Part shown: positions 33,416 through 45,373 of the stretch, in pieces
How the letters are laid out: every line of letters begins with the position of its first letter
How positions within the stretch are numbered: the stretch's first letter is position 1
NCBI GenBank assembly: GCA_963989385.1
Contig: OZ022510.1
Location: forward strand, 30,385,448-30,449,447
DNA from: Ctena decussata
Taxonomy: Eukaryota; Mollusca; Bivalvia; Lucinida; Lucinidae
Direction of reading: 5' to 3'
DNA: 64,000 bases
The notes under the pieces: model-generated
Database searches by the model: none
The model's input: the letters and a program-made list of their open reading frames with translations, nothing else
Told to the model about the DNA's origin: nothing
Program-made: the position numbers and the translations under genes

Positions 33416-33894
33416 AAAAAAAGTATGTGAAGTGAGTTCCAGAGTGATAAATGCAAATCGGAAATCGGTAAAAGAAATGGAGTAAATAAAGCACCTGCTA
33501 GGTTAGTCTTCTAATGCCCGTTTGCAAAAGCAATAAAAGTAAAAAGTTGTAACCATAACGCCCAACTCACAAGGGAATTTGCAGACCAGAAACCTGCAAA
33601 ATTTCTGACAGATTCATGACAAGCTGCAGGAGGTGTATTTAAGTACCGTCTGTCAAAAGAGGGGGGTGGGGGTGGATTGGGGGATATGGAACTACGGAAA
33701 GGTGAATACTGTGTCCACTCGCTGTTCTTTGTAAAAGCAGTGGACTAAAAAGAGAAAGTGATCAATAAAAAACAGCAATTTATATAATTAATGAGCTGAT
33801 TTTTTTGTATACACGCATAAACAGTGATAATCCGCCTCCCCGCCCCTTACACACCTCTCGCCCCGAAAAAAAACAGCTCCCACCCCCAACAAGT

Positions 33895-33985
33895 AGCCCA
33901 GTAGGTTAAGCGCCTGGCCTGATGATTTAGCGATGACAGATTCGAGGCCCGCTGGATGCGGAAATCTTTTCAACCTGATATGACT
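33895..33985 (+). mobile_element. tRNA-derived SINE fragment
   Basis: AAGTAGCCCAGTAGGTTAAG is an A-box variant, followed by CGCCTGGCCTGATGATTTAG and a B-box-like AGATTCGAGGCCC. CTTTTCAACCTGATATGACT follows. It resembles the heads at 20.2 and 33.4 kb but has diverged. Confidence 0.55.
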
Positions 33986-34035
33986 GAAATACGGTTAAAA
34001 AAGGATTTAAAATCGCAATCATTCATCCTTCCATA

Positions 34036-34180
34036 CCCCCCCCGAAACACCCCCCGACTTCAGCTATGAATTGCCCCCCCCCCCCAAACACACACACCCG
34101 ACTTCAGCTATGAATTGCAAGAGTTACCCCCCCCCCCCCCAAAACACACACACCCGACTTCAGCTATGAATTGCAAGAGT
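34036..34180. repeat. Three ~50-60-bp direct copies with poly-C
   Basis: Each copy holds a C run, ACACACACCCGACTTCAGCT (shorter in the first) and ATGAATTGC. The last two end GCAAGAGTTA. The third runs straight into D3. Confidence 0.85.
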
Positions 34181-34638
34181 TAAAGGCCCCATTGCTCTAT
34201 CAGCATGAAAAAAAGTTATCATGAGGTATCGCTGCAAGTTTCTCACTTTAGTTTCGTAATTCTTAATGACCGTGATTAGCACGCTTTACAAAAATAAAAT
34301 ATCCTTAAGTTTCACATAAAAAGGGTTTAAAAACTTATTTGGATCATACTTTCGATTTCATAAAATGGTAAAAATACAATGTACAGGCGTGGAGTTCCAA
34401 TCACTATCCCGCCTATGTTTATACAGCATTGCTGGACGGGAAACCAGAACAGGAAATTGTATTTTGTTGAGCGATCTGTTATTTTTCAAAAACTTGTTTT
34501 CTGTACTTTTTGCCAGTTATATGACTCAATATATGCGCACCAACCCACATTTTATCACAAAACGTGATGGCTGAATCGCTTTTTACAATGATTTGAGTTG
34601 AGGCGTTTTTACCGCTGATAGGACTATGGAGACTTTAA
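34180..34638 (-). mobile_element. D-family TTAA-flanked MITE (D3)
   Basis: TTAA lies at 34180-34183 and 34635-34638. The left end is AGGCCCCATTGCTCTATCAG, the right end the inverse of AGTCTCCATAGTCCTATCAG. It is the cleanest copy for reading both termini. Frames at 34365-34574 and 34379-34567 are read-throughs. Confidence 0.88.
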
Positions 34639-35609
34639 TCGTCAATTTCCGATTTACGCACTATATGACAAGCCTACACTGAATGATCATTTTTTCCACT
34701 TCCATACACTAGGTTTGATGATGCAAGCAAACCAAACACGTACGGTCTCACCGAGTATTGGTATTGTTATCATTAGTTTTACTAGTGATCAAGACAGGGA
34801 CCGTAAATCCGTAAAGTTAAAAAATCTAAACACTGGGGAAACTTACAATAATTACTGTAACTGTCCTAAAATTGAAGTTTTGTTTTCATTGTAGTAATGT
34901 ACCTCAAAGATGTAGATGGAATAGCGCCAAAGTAGACCCAGGAGCAGTCTGATCTAGGTCTGCACATCGAAGATCAATGTCATAAACTTGTGGAATGCGA
35001 TACCGTACCAATATTTTTATCATTTGCAGCTTCCCGCAATTTGGCCACAGAATGCATGAACGAATAGTCTAGCTGCATGTCGAGCTGTGCTTGAAACGTG
35101 CATCAAAGAAAGAATGTTTCTATGTTAATGTACATTTCTTTCAAACAAATACATATCTAAATACAAGAGCTATAAACGTTCAATCATGAAAAGTGTGCAT
35201 ATGTTTTCATTCAAATTCCATTATTGCATTTCGCGATGACTGTTTTCAAATATTTATTTAACGAAGCTCCTGATGACATTCCATTTCGTTCTTCAAATCA
35301 TCTATTGCTGTCTATGTCGTAACGGAGCATTCGGAATGCGCGATTCTGTACGTGGTATATTCGTGCATATTTTTTTTGTAATTACTTTTAATTTTTTATC
35401 ATTATCATTATTGTTATTATTATTTTCATTTTTCCAGCTCTCAAAACTTTTACTTTTTACTATAAAAGAATATTTAAGCAATTATTTTAGTGGGGAAAAA
35501 TGCTCTTAAATCTATGATCCCTCGTTGAATTGCTAGTGTTGAATTTTCGTGGGGTGGTTACCAAAACAGGTCAGAATTTAGTCTCGCATGAGATGGATGG
35601 ATAACTTTT
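34639..35609. other. No supported gene
   Basis: The short fragment 34930-34965 (AGGAGCAGTCTGATCTAGGT) resembles sequence beside the foldback at 12.4 kb. The frame 35273-35509 ends in a low-complexity leucine-rich stretch and is not supported. Confidence 0.45.
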
Positions 35610-35900
35610 GATTTTATGCCCGTTCCAACAGTATTTAAGTCATATCAGCATGTATGGAGAACGATATTGATAAACTAAGTGTAGTGGAACCCCAAGGATT
35701 TCCGCTTCCTGAAATATTTCAGTCTACATTCCATATATCGAGCCGTCATCCAGAGAGATGGAGAAAGAAAAGACATGCTAGGGGAGAATAAAATGTCCGA
35801 AAAATTCCTCCCGCACCTACTGCAAGCACAGTAGGCCACTGTTTACCAAATTAGTCGGAACTCTTGACACTGAAAACTTACCGGCACCATCGTCAGTCCA
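35610..35900 (+). mobile_element. SINE body plus uninterrupted I repeat (I4)
   Basis: The stretch 35610-35705 aligns with the SINE body at 33230-33310 (CAACAGTATTTAAGTCATAT, TGGAACCCC). The stretch 35715-35900 is an intact I repeat: GAAATATTTCAGTCTACATT, GAGAGATGGAGAAAGAAAAG, AAAATGTCCGAAAAATTCC, CACCTACTGCAAGCACAGTA. It is the reference that shows where K and E3 interrupted their I copies. Confidence 0.65.
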
Positions 35901-36783
35901 CAAGCACTCAGGTATGTGCCGAATTTTGACGGATAACGACATAGGAAAGAATATCATCTCTGTTTATTATTATTATTATTATTTCTTCTCAGAATATCAG
36001 AACTCCAAAGCAAACAAAACTAATCTAATAGAAACATAAACAAATTGTCATGAATGACAAACAGCAGTTTCGCTCGGAATTAGTCTGCACTTCACATTTT
36101 GTCCCGCAAAATAAAATGTACGTACATGTAACAAAATTTTGTTTTGCGGACAAAATTCTGAACAAAAACTTACACTGGACTCAGAAATAATAGCGCCTTA
36201 TCAAATTTAGTATAGCAAAAATTGAAATCCACGTATAGCAAAAATTTAAATCCACAGACTTTTCAAGTTCTACAACGGTCGCTCAACCGTCGCTAATACA
36301 TGTAATACCATCACGCAGGACAAACCCGGGAGGCGGGGGGGGGGGGGGGGGGTTGAGGTGAGGTTAATTATAAAGATTTACATATATATACAATGTACGA
36401 GTTCCCGCAGAAAAGAAATAGCACCATCTAATCGACCACGTTAAACAGTGGCAGCATAGAGCAAACGGAAAAGCGCTACACAGCAAACTTATAAGTTGAA
36501 TAACGTCGTTAACGTCATAAAATCATTAAGTACGTCGCGTGGGGTAGGGTATTTTAATGACGTCACAATTGCGTTAATAACACGCGAGAGTTTAAAAAAT
36601 CCATTTTTAATCGCAGGAAACATATGAATATAATATAGTAAAATTTCATCAATTTCTGAGACAGGGCCGATTTGACCCTTCGTGAACCTTGTCCTTTCTG
36701 GTCCTAGAAAATTTACTTTGAGATAACTGTAGCCAGTAGTTTGGGATAAAGGAGCTGAAAGGTAAAGGAAATAATTAATAAAT
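35901..36783. other. No supported gene; short-motif repeats
   Basis: There is a (TTA)n tract near 35966-35982 and a G run at about 36334-36352. The direct repeat AGCAAAAATTGAAATCCACG / AGCAAAAATTTAAATCCACA lies at 36213-36260. The minus frame 36489-36809 is unassigned and starts inside A10. Confidence 0.5.
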
Positions 36784-36990
36784 GAGCCACGACACGACAA
36801 AACCAACAATGTGGTTGTGCGCCCAGCGCAGACTTAGATCAGCCTGGGCATCCGCCCAGTCTGATCAGTCTTCGCTGTTCGCATGAAGGTAGCTTAGACC
36901 CTTGGCTACCATTTTAGCACTTAACGAAGAGTCTGATTTGAGTCTTCACTGAGCGCACAACCACATTGTTGGTTTTGTCGTGTGCGGCTC
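36784..36990. mobile_element. A-family MITE (A10), internally deleted
   Basis: GAGCCACGACACGACA to TTTGTCGTGTGCGGCTC. The right arm lost the GATCAGACTGGGCGGATGCC block. AAAT lies at the left against AAAC at the right. Confidence 0.85.
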
Positions 36991-37198
36991 AAACGTGTCT
37001 TAACTATAATCTTTGATATATTTAGTGTTTGAAATAACGATGGTCAACTGTATTTCCTTGAAGAAAACACCCAATTTCGAAAGGGTTTCTTCGTCTAAAG
37101 AATCAAACAAAAGGGAGAAGGAGTTGTTACGCTTCGTAAAAATGCCGGGCAAAAGCCTGGAGGTGTACCCATTTACGTTCAAAGAAATAACCACAAAT

Positions 37199-37438
37199 GA
37201 GCGGCGACACAAGAAAACCAACTATAGATGTGGTTGTGCGCCCTGCGCAGACTCAGATCAGCCTAGGCACCCATCAAGTCTGGTCAGACTCTTCGCTAAG
37301 TGCTTAAAAGGTAGATAAGGGACTGGGCTACCTTCATGCGGACAGCGAAGACTCTGATCAGACTGGGCGGATGCCCAGGCTGATCTGAGTCTGCGCTGGG
37401 CGCACTACCACATTGTTGGTTTTCTCGTGTCGTGGCTC
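37199..37438. mobile_element. A-family hairpin MITE (A11)
   Basis: GAGCGGCGACACAAGA to TCTCGTGTCGTGGCTC, with AAAT on both sides as a 4-bp target duplication. The frame 37013-37318 runs into it from unassigned upstream sequence (MVNCISLKKTPNFERVSSSK) that I cannot identify. Confidence 0.9.
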
Positions 37439-37741
37439 AAATATTCATCCCTTCTGTATCTGAGGCGTACTGAGCTACCAACCTGTTCAAATTTAGCCTT
37501 TATACAAGATTTTTCATCTAGCTTTTGATTGAAACAAATGTAAATATAAGCATGAACGTTAATTTTTCGGATGTTTATCGAAGTGTAAACTTTGGGGTGG
37601 TCGGGTGGTGCGATGGTATTGTGTATTACTTCCAATGTCAGGACTTCCTACTGATTTGGAACATTGTAGGGCACGGGCCTACTGTGTTTGCAGTAGGTGG
37701 GGGTTGTTTGGACATTTTGTTTCTCACGTCTATCATTTTTC

Positions 37742-37748
<7 letters not shown>

Positions 37749-37772
<24 letters not shown>

Positions 37773-40700
37773 GAGGTGAGCTTATAGGATGGGAGTCGAG
37801 CCGATCGCAATCAAATCTTATCTGAAGCATCATTTGGGTGGGGGAAAGGCTGCATTAGGTTTAAGTGCCGATCAGCTCAGAACTCTGGTTTCCATGGCAA
37901 CAGATAGCCCCCATAGGGTTATAATGGGGAAAATGGCGTCATCACGTTTTCTCGACTGTTTTTGATTAGATCCTTACATACTCGCAGGTAATGATGACAT
38001 GTACAAGAGCTCAGATGAGTTCGAAATTTGGCCGGATTCGAGCACAGACTACGGAGTTATCTGCCCTTGAGCGTTTGAAAATAATCCCATAGTGTTTTAA
38101 TGGGGAAATGGCGTCATCACGTTTTCTCAACTGTTTTTGCTTAGATCCTTATCACACTTGCAGGTAATGATGACATACATAAGAGCTTGGATGAGTTCGA
38201 AATTTGCCCGGATTCGAGCACAGACTACGGAGTAAGCTACCCTTGAGCGTTTGAAAAAAATCCCATAGTGTTATAATGGAGAAAACAACGTCATCACATA
38301 TTTTTAGAAAAACTTTGTCATCACTCTATTGCCTACATTTCTCAACGGACTTTAAAATAACTTCACACAAATGTAGGGCATGACAATATCTCGAGCAAGT
38401 TCGACTTTCAGGATGCTGCGCCCAAGGTCAAGGTCACTGTGGCTTGACAATATCTCGAGCAAGTTTGACTTTCAGGGTGCTGCACCCAAGGTCAAGGTCA
38501 CTGTGGCTATTTTTAGAAAATCTTTGTCATTGCTCTAGCACCTACATTTCTCCATGGATTTTAAAATAACTTCATACAAATGTAGGGCAGACAATATCTC
38601 AAGCAAGTTTGACTTTCAGGGTGCTGCACCCAAGGTCAAGGTCACTGTGGCTTTTTTAAGAAAAACTTTGCCATCACTCTAGCGTCTACATTTTTCAACC
38701 GATTTTAAATCAAATTCACACAAATGTAGGGCATGACAATATCTCGAGCAAGTTCGACTTTCAGGATGCTGCGCCCAAAGTCAAGGTCACTGTGGCTGTT
38801 TTTAGAAAAACTTTGTCAGCGCTCTAGCACCTACATTTCTCAGCAAATTTTAAAATGACTTCACACAAATGTAGGGCATGTCAATATCTCGAGCAAGTTT
38901 GACTTTCAGGGTGCTGCACCCAAGGTCTAGGTCACTGTGGCTATTTTTAGAAAAACTTTGTCATTGCCCTAGCACCTTCATTTCTCCATGGATTTTAAAA
39001 TAACTTAACACACATGTGGGGTATGACAATATCTCGAGCTTATTTGACTTTCAGGATGCTGTGCCCAAGGTCAGGGTCACTGTGGCTATTTTTAGAAAAA
39101 CTTTGTCATCGCTCTAGCACCTACATTTCTCCACGGATTTTAAAATAAATTCACACAAATGTAGGGCATGACAATATCTCGAGCAAGTTTGACTTTCAGG
39201 GTGCTGCAATCAAGGTTTTTGATTAGATCCTTAGCTGTCCTTGAGCCTTTGAAAAAAATCCCATAGTCTTATAATGGAGAAAACGACGTCATCACATTTT
39301 CATTTTTCATCGGATCCTCTTCATACTTGCAGGTAATGAGGATATGCATAAAAGCTTGGATTAGTTAGCCTTTCGGCTAGATCCCACCACTGACTATGGA
39401 GTACCTGCCCTGAGCATCCAACAAGTAGCCCAAAGGGCAACAATTGCTCACCTGAGAGACATTGTAAACCTATAGGGATATTTAAGATGCTCAAGGGCAG
39501 CTAACTCCACAGTCAGTGGTCCAATCAGGCTGAAAATTAAACTCATCCAAAACATTATGTATGCCCTCATTTAATTTATGCAAGTTTAAAAAGTATCCGA
39601 TCAAAAGCACAATAGACAGAGCTGTCAAGGGCAGCTAACTTCGCAGTGGTTGGCCTGATCTGGCCAAAAATTTGAAGTTGTTTAAGATATTATGCATTTC
39701 CTCATTATCTGCAAGTTTGAAAAGGATCAGATCAGTAGAAACCAAGAAAAAGTGGCGACATTGATTTTTTGGATGCTCAGGGCAGGTACTCCATAGTCAG
39801 TGGTGGGATCTAGCCGAAATGCTAACTAATCCAAGCTTTTATGCATATCTTCATGACCTGCAAGTATGAAGAGGATCCGATGAAAAATGAAAATGTGATG
39901 AGTTGTTTTCTCCATTATAAGACTATGGGATTTTTTTCAAACGCTCAAGGGCAGCTACTAACTCCGTAGTCTGTGCTCGAATCCGGCCAAATTTTGAACT
40001 CATCCAAGCTCTTATGTATGTCATCATTACCTGCAAGTATGATAAGGATCTAATCAAAAACCTTGATTGCAGCACCCTAAAAGTCAAACTTGCTCGAGAT
40101 ATTGTCATCCCCTACATTTGTGTGAAGTTATTTTAAAATCCGTTGAGAAATGTAGGTGCTAGAGCCATGACAAAGTTTTTCTAAAAATAGCCACAGTGAA
40201 CTTGACCTTGGGCACAGCATCCTGAAAGTCGAACTTGCTTGAGATATTTGTCATACCCTACATTTGTGTCAAGTTATTTCAAAATCCATGGAGAAATGAA
40301 GGTGCTAGAGCCATGACAAAGTTTTTCAAAAAATAGCCACAGTGACCTTGACCTTGGGCACAGCACCCTGAAAGTCGAACTTGCTCGAGATATTGTCATG
40401 CCCTACATTTGCGTGAAGTTATTTTAAAATCCATTGAGAAATGTAGGTGCTAGAGCGCTGACAATGTTTTTCTAAAAATAGCCACAGTGACCTTGACCTT
40501 GGGTGCAGCACCCTCGAAGTCAAACTTGTTTGAGATATTGTCATACCCTATATTTGTGTGAAGTTGATTTAAAATCCGTTGAGAAATGTAGGGGCTAGAG
40601 CGATGACCAAGTTTTTACTAAAAATAGCCACAGTGACCTTGACCTTGGGTGCAGCACCCTGAAAGTCAAACTTGCTCGAGATATTGTCATGCCCTACATT

Positions 40701-42469
40701 TGTGTGAATTTATTTTAAAATCTGCTTAGAAATGTAGGTGCTAGAGCGTTGACAAAGTTTTTCTAAAAATAGCCACAGTGACCTTGACCTTGGGCCCAGC
40801 ATCCTGAAAGTCAAACTTGCTCGAGCTATTGTCATGCCCCACATTTGTGTGAAGTTATTTTAAAATCTGATGAGAAATGTAAGTGCTAGGGCGCTGACAA
40901 AGTTTTTCTAAAAATAGCCACAGTGACCTTGACCTTGGGCGCAGCATCCTGAAAGTCAAACTTGCTCGAGATATTGTCATCCCCTACATTTGTGTCAAGT
41001 TATTTTACAATCTGCTAAGAAATGTAGGTGCTAGAGCGCTGACAAAGTTTTCCTAAAAATAGCCACAGTGACCTTGACCTTGGGCGCAGCATCCTGAAAG
41101 TCGAACTTGCTCCAGATATTGTCATGCCCTACATTTGTGTGAAGTAAAATCTGTTGAGAAATGTAGGTGCTAGAGCGCTGACAAAGTTTTTCTAAAAATA
41201 GCCACAGTGACCTTGACCTTGGGCGCAGCATCCTGAAAGTCGAACTTGCTCGAGATATTGTCATGCCCTACATTTGTGTGAAGTTATTTTAAAATCTGCT
41301 GAGAAATGTAGGTGCTAGAGCACTGACAAAGTTTTTCTAAAAATAGCCACAGTGACCTTGACCTTGGGCGCAGCATCCTGAAAGTCGAACTTGCTCGAGA
41401 TATTGTCACACCCTACATTTGTGTGAAGTTATTTTAAAATCGGTTGAGAAATGTAGGCAATAGAGCGATGACAAAGTTTTTCTAAAAATATGTGATGACG
41501 TTTTCTCCATTATAACACTATGGGATTTTTTTCAAACGCTCAAGGGCAGCTAACTCCGTAGTCTGTGCTCGAATCCGGCCAAATTTCGAACTGATCCAAG
41601 CTCTTATGTATGTCATCATTACCTGCAAGTATGATAAGGATCTAAGCAAAAACAGTTGAGAAAACGTGATGACGCCATTTTCCCCATTATAACCCTATGG
41701 GATTTTTTTCAAACGCTCAAGGGCAGCTAACTCCGTAGTCTGTGCTCGAATCCGACCAAATTTCGAACTCATCCAAGCTCTTATGTATGTCATCATTACC
41801 TGCAAGTATGATAAGGATCAAATCAAAAACAGTCGAGAAAACGTGATGACGCTGTTTTCCCCATTATAACCCTATGGGGGCTATCTGTTGCCATGGAAAC
41901 CAGAGTTCTAAGCTGATCGGCACCAAAACCTAATGCAGCCTTTCCCCCACCCAAATGATGCTTCAGATAAGATTTGATTGCGATCAGCCCACAGGTCTCT
42001 GAGATATTTATGTTTGAAAGTGTTGACGCACCCACCCACACACCCACCCACGCACGGACGGACGACGGCTCGACTCCCATCCTATAAGCTCACCTCTGAG
42101 CCTTCGGCTCAGGTGAGCTAAAAAATCAATGTCGCCACTTTTTCTTGGTTTCTACAGATCCGATCCTTTTCAAACTTGCAGGTAATGAGGAAATGCATAA
42201 TATCTTAAACAAGTTCAAATTTTGGCAAGATCAGGCCAACCACTACGAAGTTAGCTGCTCTTGACAGCTCTGTCTATTGTGCTCTTGATCGGATACTTTT
42301 TAAATTTGCATATATTAAATGAGGGCATACATAATGTTTTGGTTGAGTTTAATTTTCAGCCTGATTGGACCACTGACTGTGGAGTTAGCTGCCCTTGAGC
42401 ATCTTAAATATCCCTATAAGTTTACAATGTCTCTCAGGTGAGCAATTGTTGCCCTTTGGGCTATTTGTT
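37749..42469 (+). mobile_element. E3-plus element, interrupted by E3-minus
   Basis: The 5' end AGCTCACCTGAGCCGAAGGC is at 37749, and the 3' end (CAGGTGAGCAATTGTTGCCC, TTTGGGCTATTTGTT) is at 42469. The element sequence runs 37749-39419 and resumes at 42120. The body has about six ~147-bp units with CAAGGTCAAGGTCACTGTGG and TTTTTAGAAAAACTTTGTCA. It lacks ~95 bp of leader (the CGTCC-rich stretch) that the minus copy still has. It encodes no protein. Confidence 0.8.
39420..42120 (-). mobile_element. E3-minus element, nested in E3-plus
   Basis: On the minus strand the 5' end AGCTCACCTGAGCCGAAGGC is at 42119, with a full leader (GTCCGTCCGTGCGTGGGTGG at 42060-42030). The body has about ten ~147-bp units (CACAGTGACCTTGACCTTGG on the plus strand, spaced ~140-150 bp from 40190 to 41370). 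The 3' end faces left at 39420 (AACAAGTAGCCCAAAGGGCA). Continuity at 39757-39780 in this copy shows the uninterrupted sequence that was split in E3-plus. Frames 39923-40108, 41031-41264 and 41823-42080 are repeat translations. Confidence 0.85.
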
Positions 42470-42550
42470 CTCCCTCTCGCTGGTAGACGGCCCGATATAG
42501 AGTGAAATACTGTCTCAACGGGCCGTTAAACAAACAACAATCAATCAATC

Positions 42551-42732
42551 GAAGAGTAAACTACAATGGGTTACCAGCAAGGTTTAGCCGAACCCCTTTT
42601 GGGGTTAATTCATTTTGCATGCAACCCAATTTAGTTTGAAGTGTAAACTACAATCGGTCACCAGCAGGGTTTAGTTGAACCCCTTTTGGGGTTCATTCAC
42701 TTTGCATGCGACCCAAAGTAGTTTACACTTCG
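42551..42732. repeat. R-family foldback, two tandem copies
   Basis: Each copy has AACCCCTTTTGGGGTT at its apex and arms of the AGTAAACTACAAT / GTAGTTTAC type. The two are joined head to tail at about 42639-42645. The outermost ends are CGAAGAGTAAACTAC and GTAGTTTACACTTCG. Related to R1 at 9846-9980. Confidence 0.8.
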
Positions 42733-44008
42733 ATCAACCTCAGAAAAAATAAATTCTTTCCTTCTTAGTTCGTAACCTGAGCTTATTTTACCACCTTATG
42801 TGAAACACAACTTGAATTTATCGTTGGTATATATGCATTGCTTACTTATTTCTCCAGACTGAAATGTTTTTCTTTTTTTTTAATTGAATTACTCCTTTTG
42901 ATACTAAGCAGTGGATCCTAAAATCAATTTTCTTATTTTACCGATTTGTTTCTGCGTAACTGAACGCAGTGGCATTTGTTGAAAATGACAGACTGTTCAA
43001 TTATAATAACGAGCTGCAACGGTGACAATTACGCCAAGAAATGCAGAAATGTATTCCTTTAAAGTGCTTATTATTTAGCCATACCTAACAATGAAGGCGT
43101 GTATTGCAGAATGATTCATCTTCGTTTAATTTATTGGCTGCTTGTTGAAAGTACCAAAAAATTCTAAATATTAGGACAGATAGGTGCGAGCAAACAGTTT
43201 AGACCCAGAGTCTGAGCATGGTACACTGTTTGCTATTCCATCTGCAACTTTGAGCCGCTTCATCCGTTGAAAAAAAAAAACGTTTCAGTTCTATGACAAC
43301 TGTGGTAATAAGTGAACGTGTTCCAATTTTTGGAAGTTTTACGGTAATTGAAACACTGAGGCGGAGACTTTACAGTTTGAAGCAGAGGGCCAGGTTAGCA
43401 ACGCAAACATTTAACAAAAATGCAGGCTCTTGTGATTCCGACCTTCTGTTCTCAAGACACAATATAAGAGATATATAAGAGCTCTAAGGATAATTTGACA
43501 CCGTTTGAAGAGTTTGAAGTCCAAAGTAACGGATTCTTAGTCTCTAATCTGTGGAAGACTAGATGAAAACCTATCCAATGCACTAGGAAATGTTTTTCAG
43601 CCATCACAAACAGAATGGCAGATAATACTGTAGGATCAGATACTCAACTCTGGACCTGCATTCTTTGAACGGAAATGACAAAACATATTGGATAGGATCA
43701 CGCATTATCCCTGCCCACACGTTGGATTGGAGGAGTTCACAAGTGATCAATCATACGTCAACGTTCATGATTATGATAGCAATTTATTATTTAATTCTCA
43801 AACGTTCCATTTTCACGTGAAGGTATTTCTGGGTACAAGTGGCAGCTTCGTTGTATAATTACCTTAAAATGATGCTAATGATGATTACCTTAGATAGAGC
43901 ACTGTGAAATGTTAGAACCATATAATTATTTTAAAACGGGACACATTCAACTTCAATCTTTTTTTTTTCAGTAATGTACTTTTTCACCTTTGAAAACTTT
44001 CCATATCA
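42733..44008. other. No supported gene
   Basis: The frame 43293-43478 is unassigned. The stretch 43185-43235 (CAAACAGTTTAGACCCAGAG) echoes the GTGCAGACCCAGAC word of the 45-kb MITEs. No gene can be supported. Confidence 0.45.
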
Positions 44009-44224
44009 AGCGACAAAGTTGCATGTGCGGCCAGCGAAGACTAAAATCAGCCTTGACATCCGCCCAGTCTGACCGGAGTCTTCGCTGTCGGCATGGAGGT
44101 AGCTTAGACCTTTAGCTATCATTTAACGCACATCGAAGACTGGTCAGACTGGTCAGATGCCCAGGATGATCTGAGTCTTCGCTGGGCATACATGCCACTT
44201 TGTTGGTTTTGTCGTGTCGCGGCT
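44009..44224. mobile_element. A-family MITE (A12), left end lost
   Basis: It enters at AGCGACAAAGTTGCATGTGC and ends GTTTTGTCGTGTCGCGGCT. About 20 bp of the left terminus are missing. Variant AAAGTGGCATGTGC. The minus frames 44119-44307 and 44153-44389 are partly its translation. Confidence 0.82.
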
Positions 44225-45131
44225 AAATAAAATATATATTGTAGAATGGTTGTTGTTGTTGTAGAATGGTTTGGTTTTCTTTTCTTTACAAAACAAATTA
44301 GAAGCACATGTACTCTTATTATATGCCTGTTCGTATGTCAAAACTGTATTTGAAATTCCTTCAAGGAGGAGCACGATTTCAAGTCTCATTTAACAGACAA
44401 ACAATGATATTGCGTCAGCATGTAACTAAGAGTCCTGACAAAAACACATTTAAGTATCAAATATGCTATCTTATTCTCAAATTTAAGATGTAGCGCCAGC
44501 ATCAACAATAAGTTAATTCATAATTATACATAATTCGTATATTTATCCCTAATTAAAATGTACAGGTACTTATTAAACAGTGTCAAATATCAAAAGATGC
44601 TGTCTAGCAAAAACAAACTAAAGACCAGGACCCGGTTGTTCAAAACTAACGACGTCATTAGTTAACGAGACGTTAAATTTTCAAATGCAATTATTTAAGT
44701 AAAATGCAGTCATTTTTGCCGAAAAAAATGTGACAATGTCTGGCATTGCAAAAGCTCCTCACATTTTTTCAGGGAAACATATTACCACAATTGATTTTGT
44801 GAGTACTGTAAGACAAAATGAATCCTCGACTAACGACGCTTTCAATAACCGGGCCTAGCGGTTTAGCTAAAGGAGTCTTTTTATTTTTATTTATTTATTT
44901 TATTTTTTAGAGATTGTCTTTATTGACCTCAGTGTATCTGTTATCTTAAATGTTCAGTTTCGGCAACAGGAAGACTGAGTGTGCAGACTTTGTGCCTTCA
45001 GATTCTATATGTAGGTTTTCTTTATGCATACAAATCATTCAACCCTAGGACCTTTAAAACGTGACAAGTGAAGACTGCCTTATCTGGCAGATGCGCCGGC
45101 TGATTTGAATATTTGCTAAGCAGCACATGGT
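44225..45131. other. No supported gene; decayed A-like trace
   Basis: A trace of A-like sequence lies at 45060-45120 (GACAAGTGAAGACTGCCTTA, GGCTGATTTGAATATTTGCT). (TTTTA)n low complexity is at about 44878-44910. No gene was recognised. Confidence 0.4.
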
Positions 45132-45373
45132 TTAACCCATTAATGCCTAGCGTCCCAAAAATGGGACATATGCAAATAGTGCAGACCCAGACCGGACGCC
45201 CCAAAACGCGGAAACTGATCAGGGTCGACACTCTTTGCATAAGACAAAGGAGTGTTCCTCCTTTAATGAAGTTAAAAGAAGATAAAAATAAACGAACCTC
45301 GAAACTCCTTAATTGACAAATGGACTGGTCCAATGCTTAAAACAGAAAAGTCCACTGGGCACAAATGGGTTAA
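45132..45373. mobile_element. W MITE with TTAACCCATT ends
   Basis: The ends are TTAACCCATTAATGCCTAG and the inverse CACTGGGCACAAATGGGTTAA. The interior holds AATAGTGCAGACCCAGACCG. TTAA stands at both limits and may be the target duplication. The frames here on both strands (45022-45333, 45113-45316) are MITE translations. Confidence 0.7.

Larger units (their letters stand above)
37611..42540 (-). mobile_element. I repeat split by the E3 nest
   Basis: The left part (37611-37748) reads, on the plus strand, GGGCCTACTGTGTTTGCAGT and TATCATTTTTCTCTTTTTT, the inverse of the I core and its A-rich block. The right part (42470-42540) reads CTCCCTCTCGCTGGTAGACG and GATATAGAGTGAAATACTGT, the inverse of the I 5' portion. 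Together they make one minus-strand I copy with 4.7 kb inserted at its purine-rich block. Confidence 0.75.
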
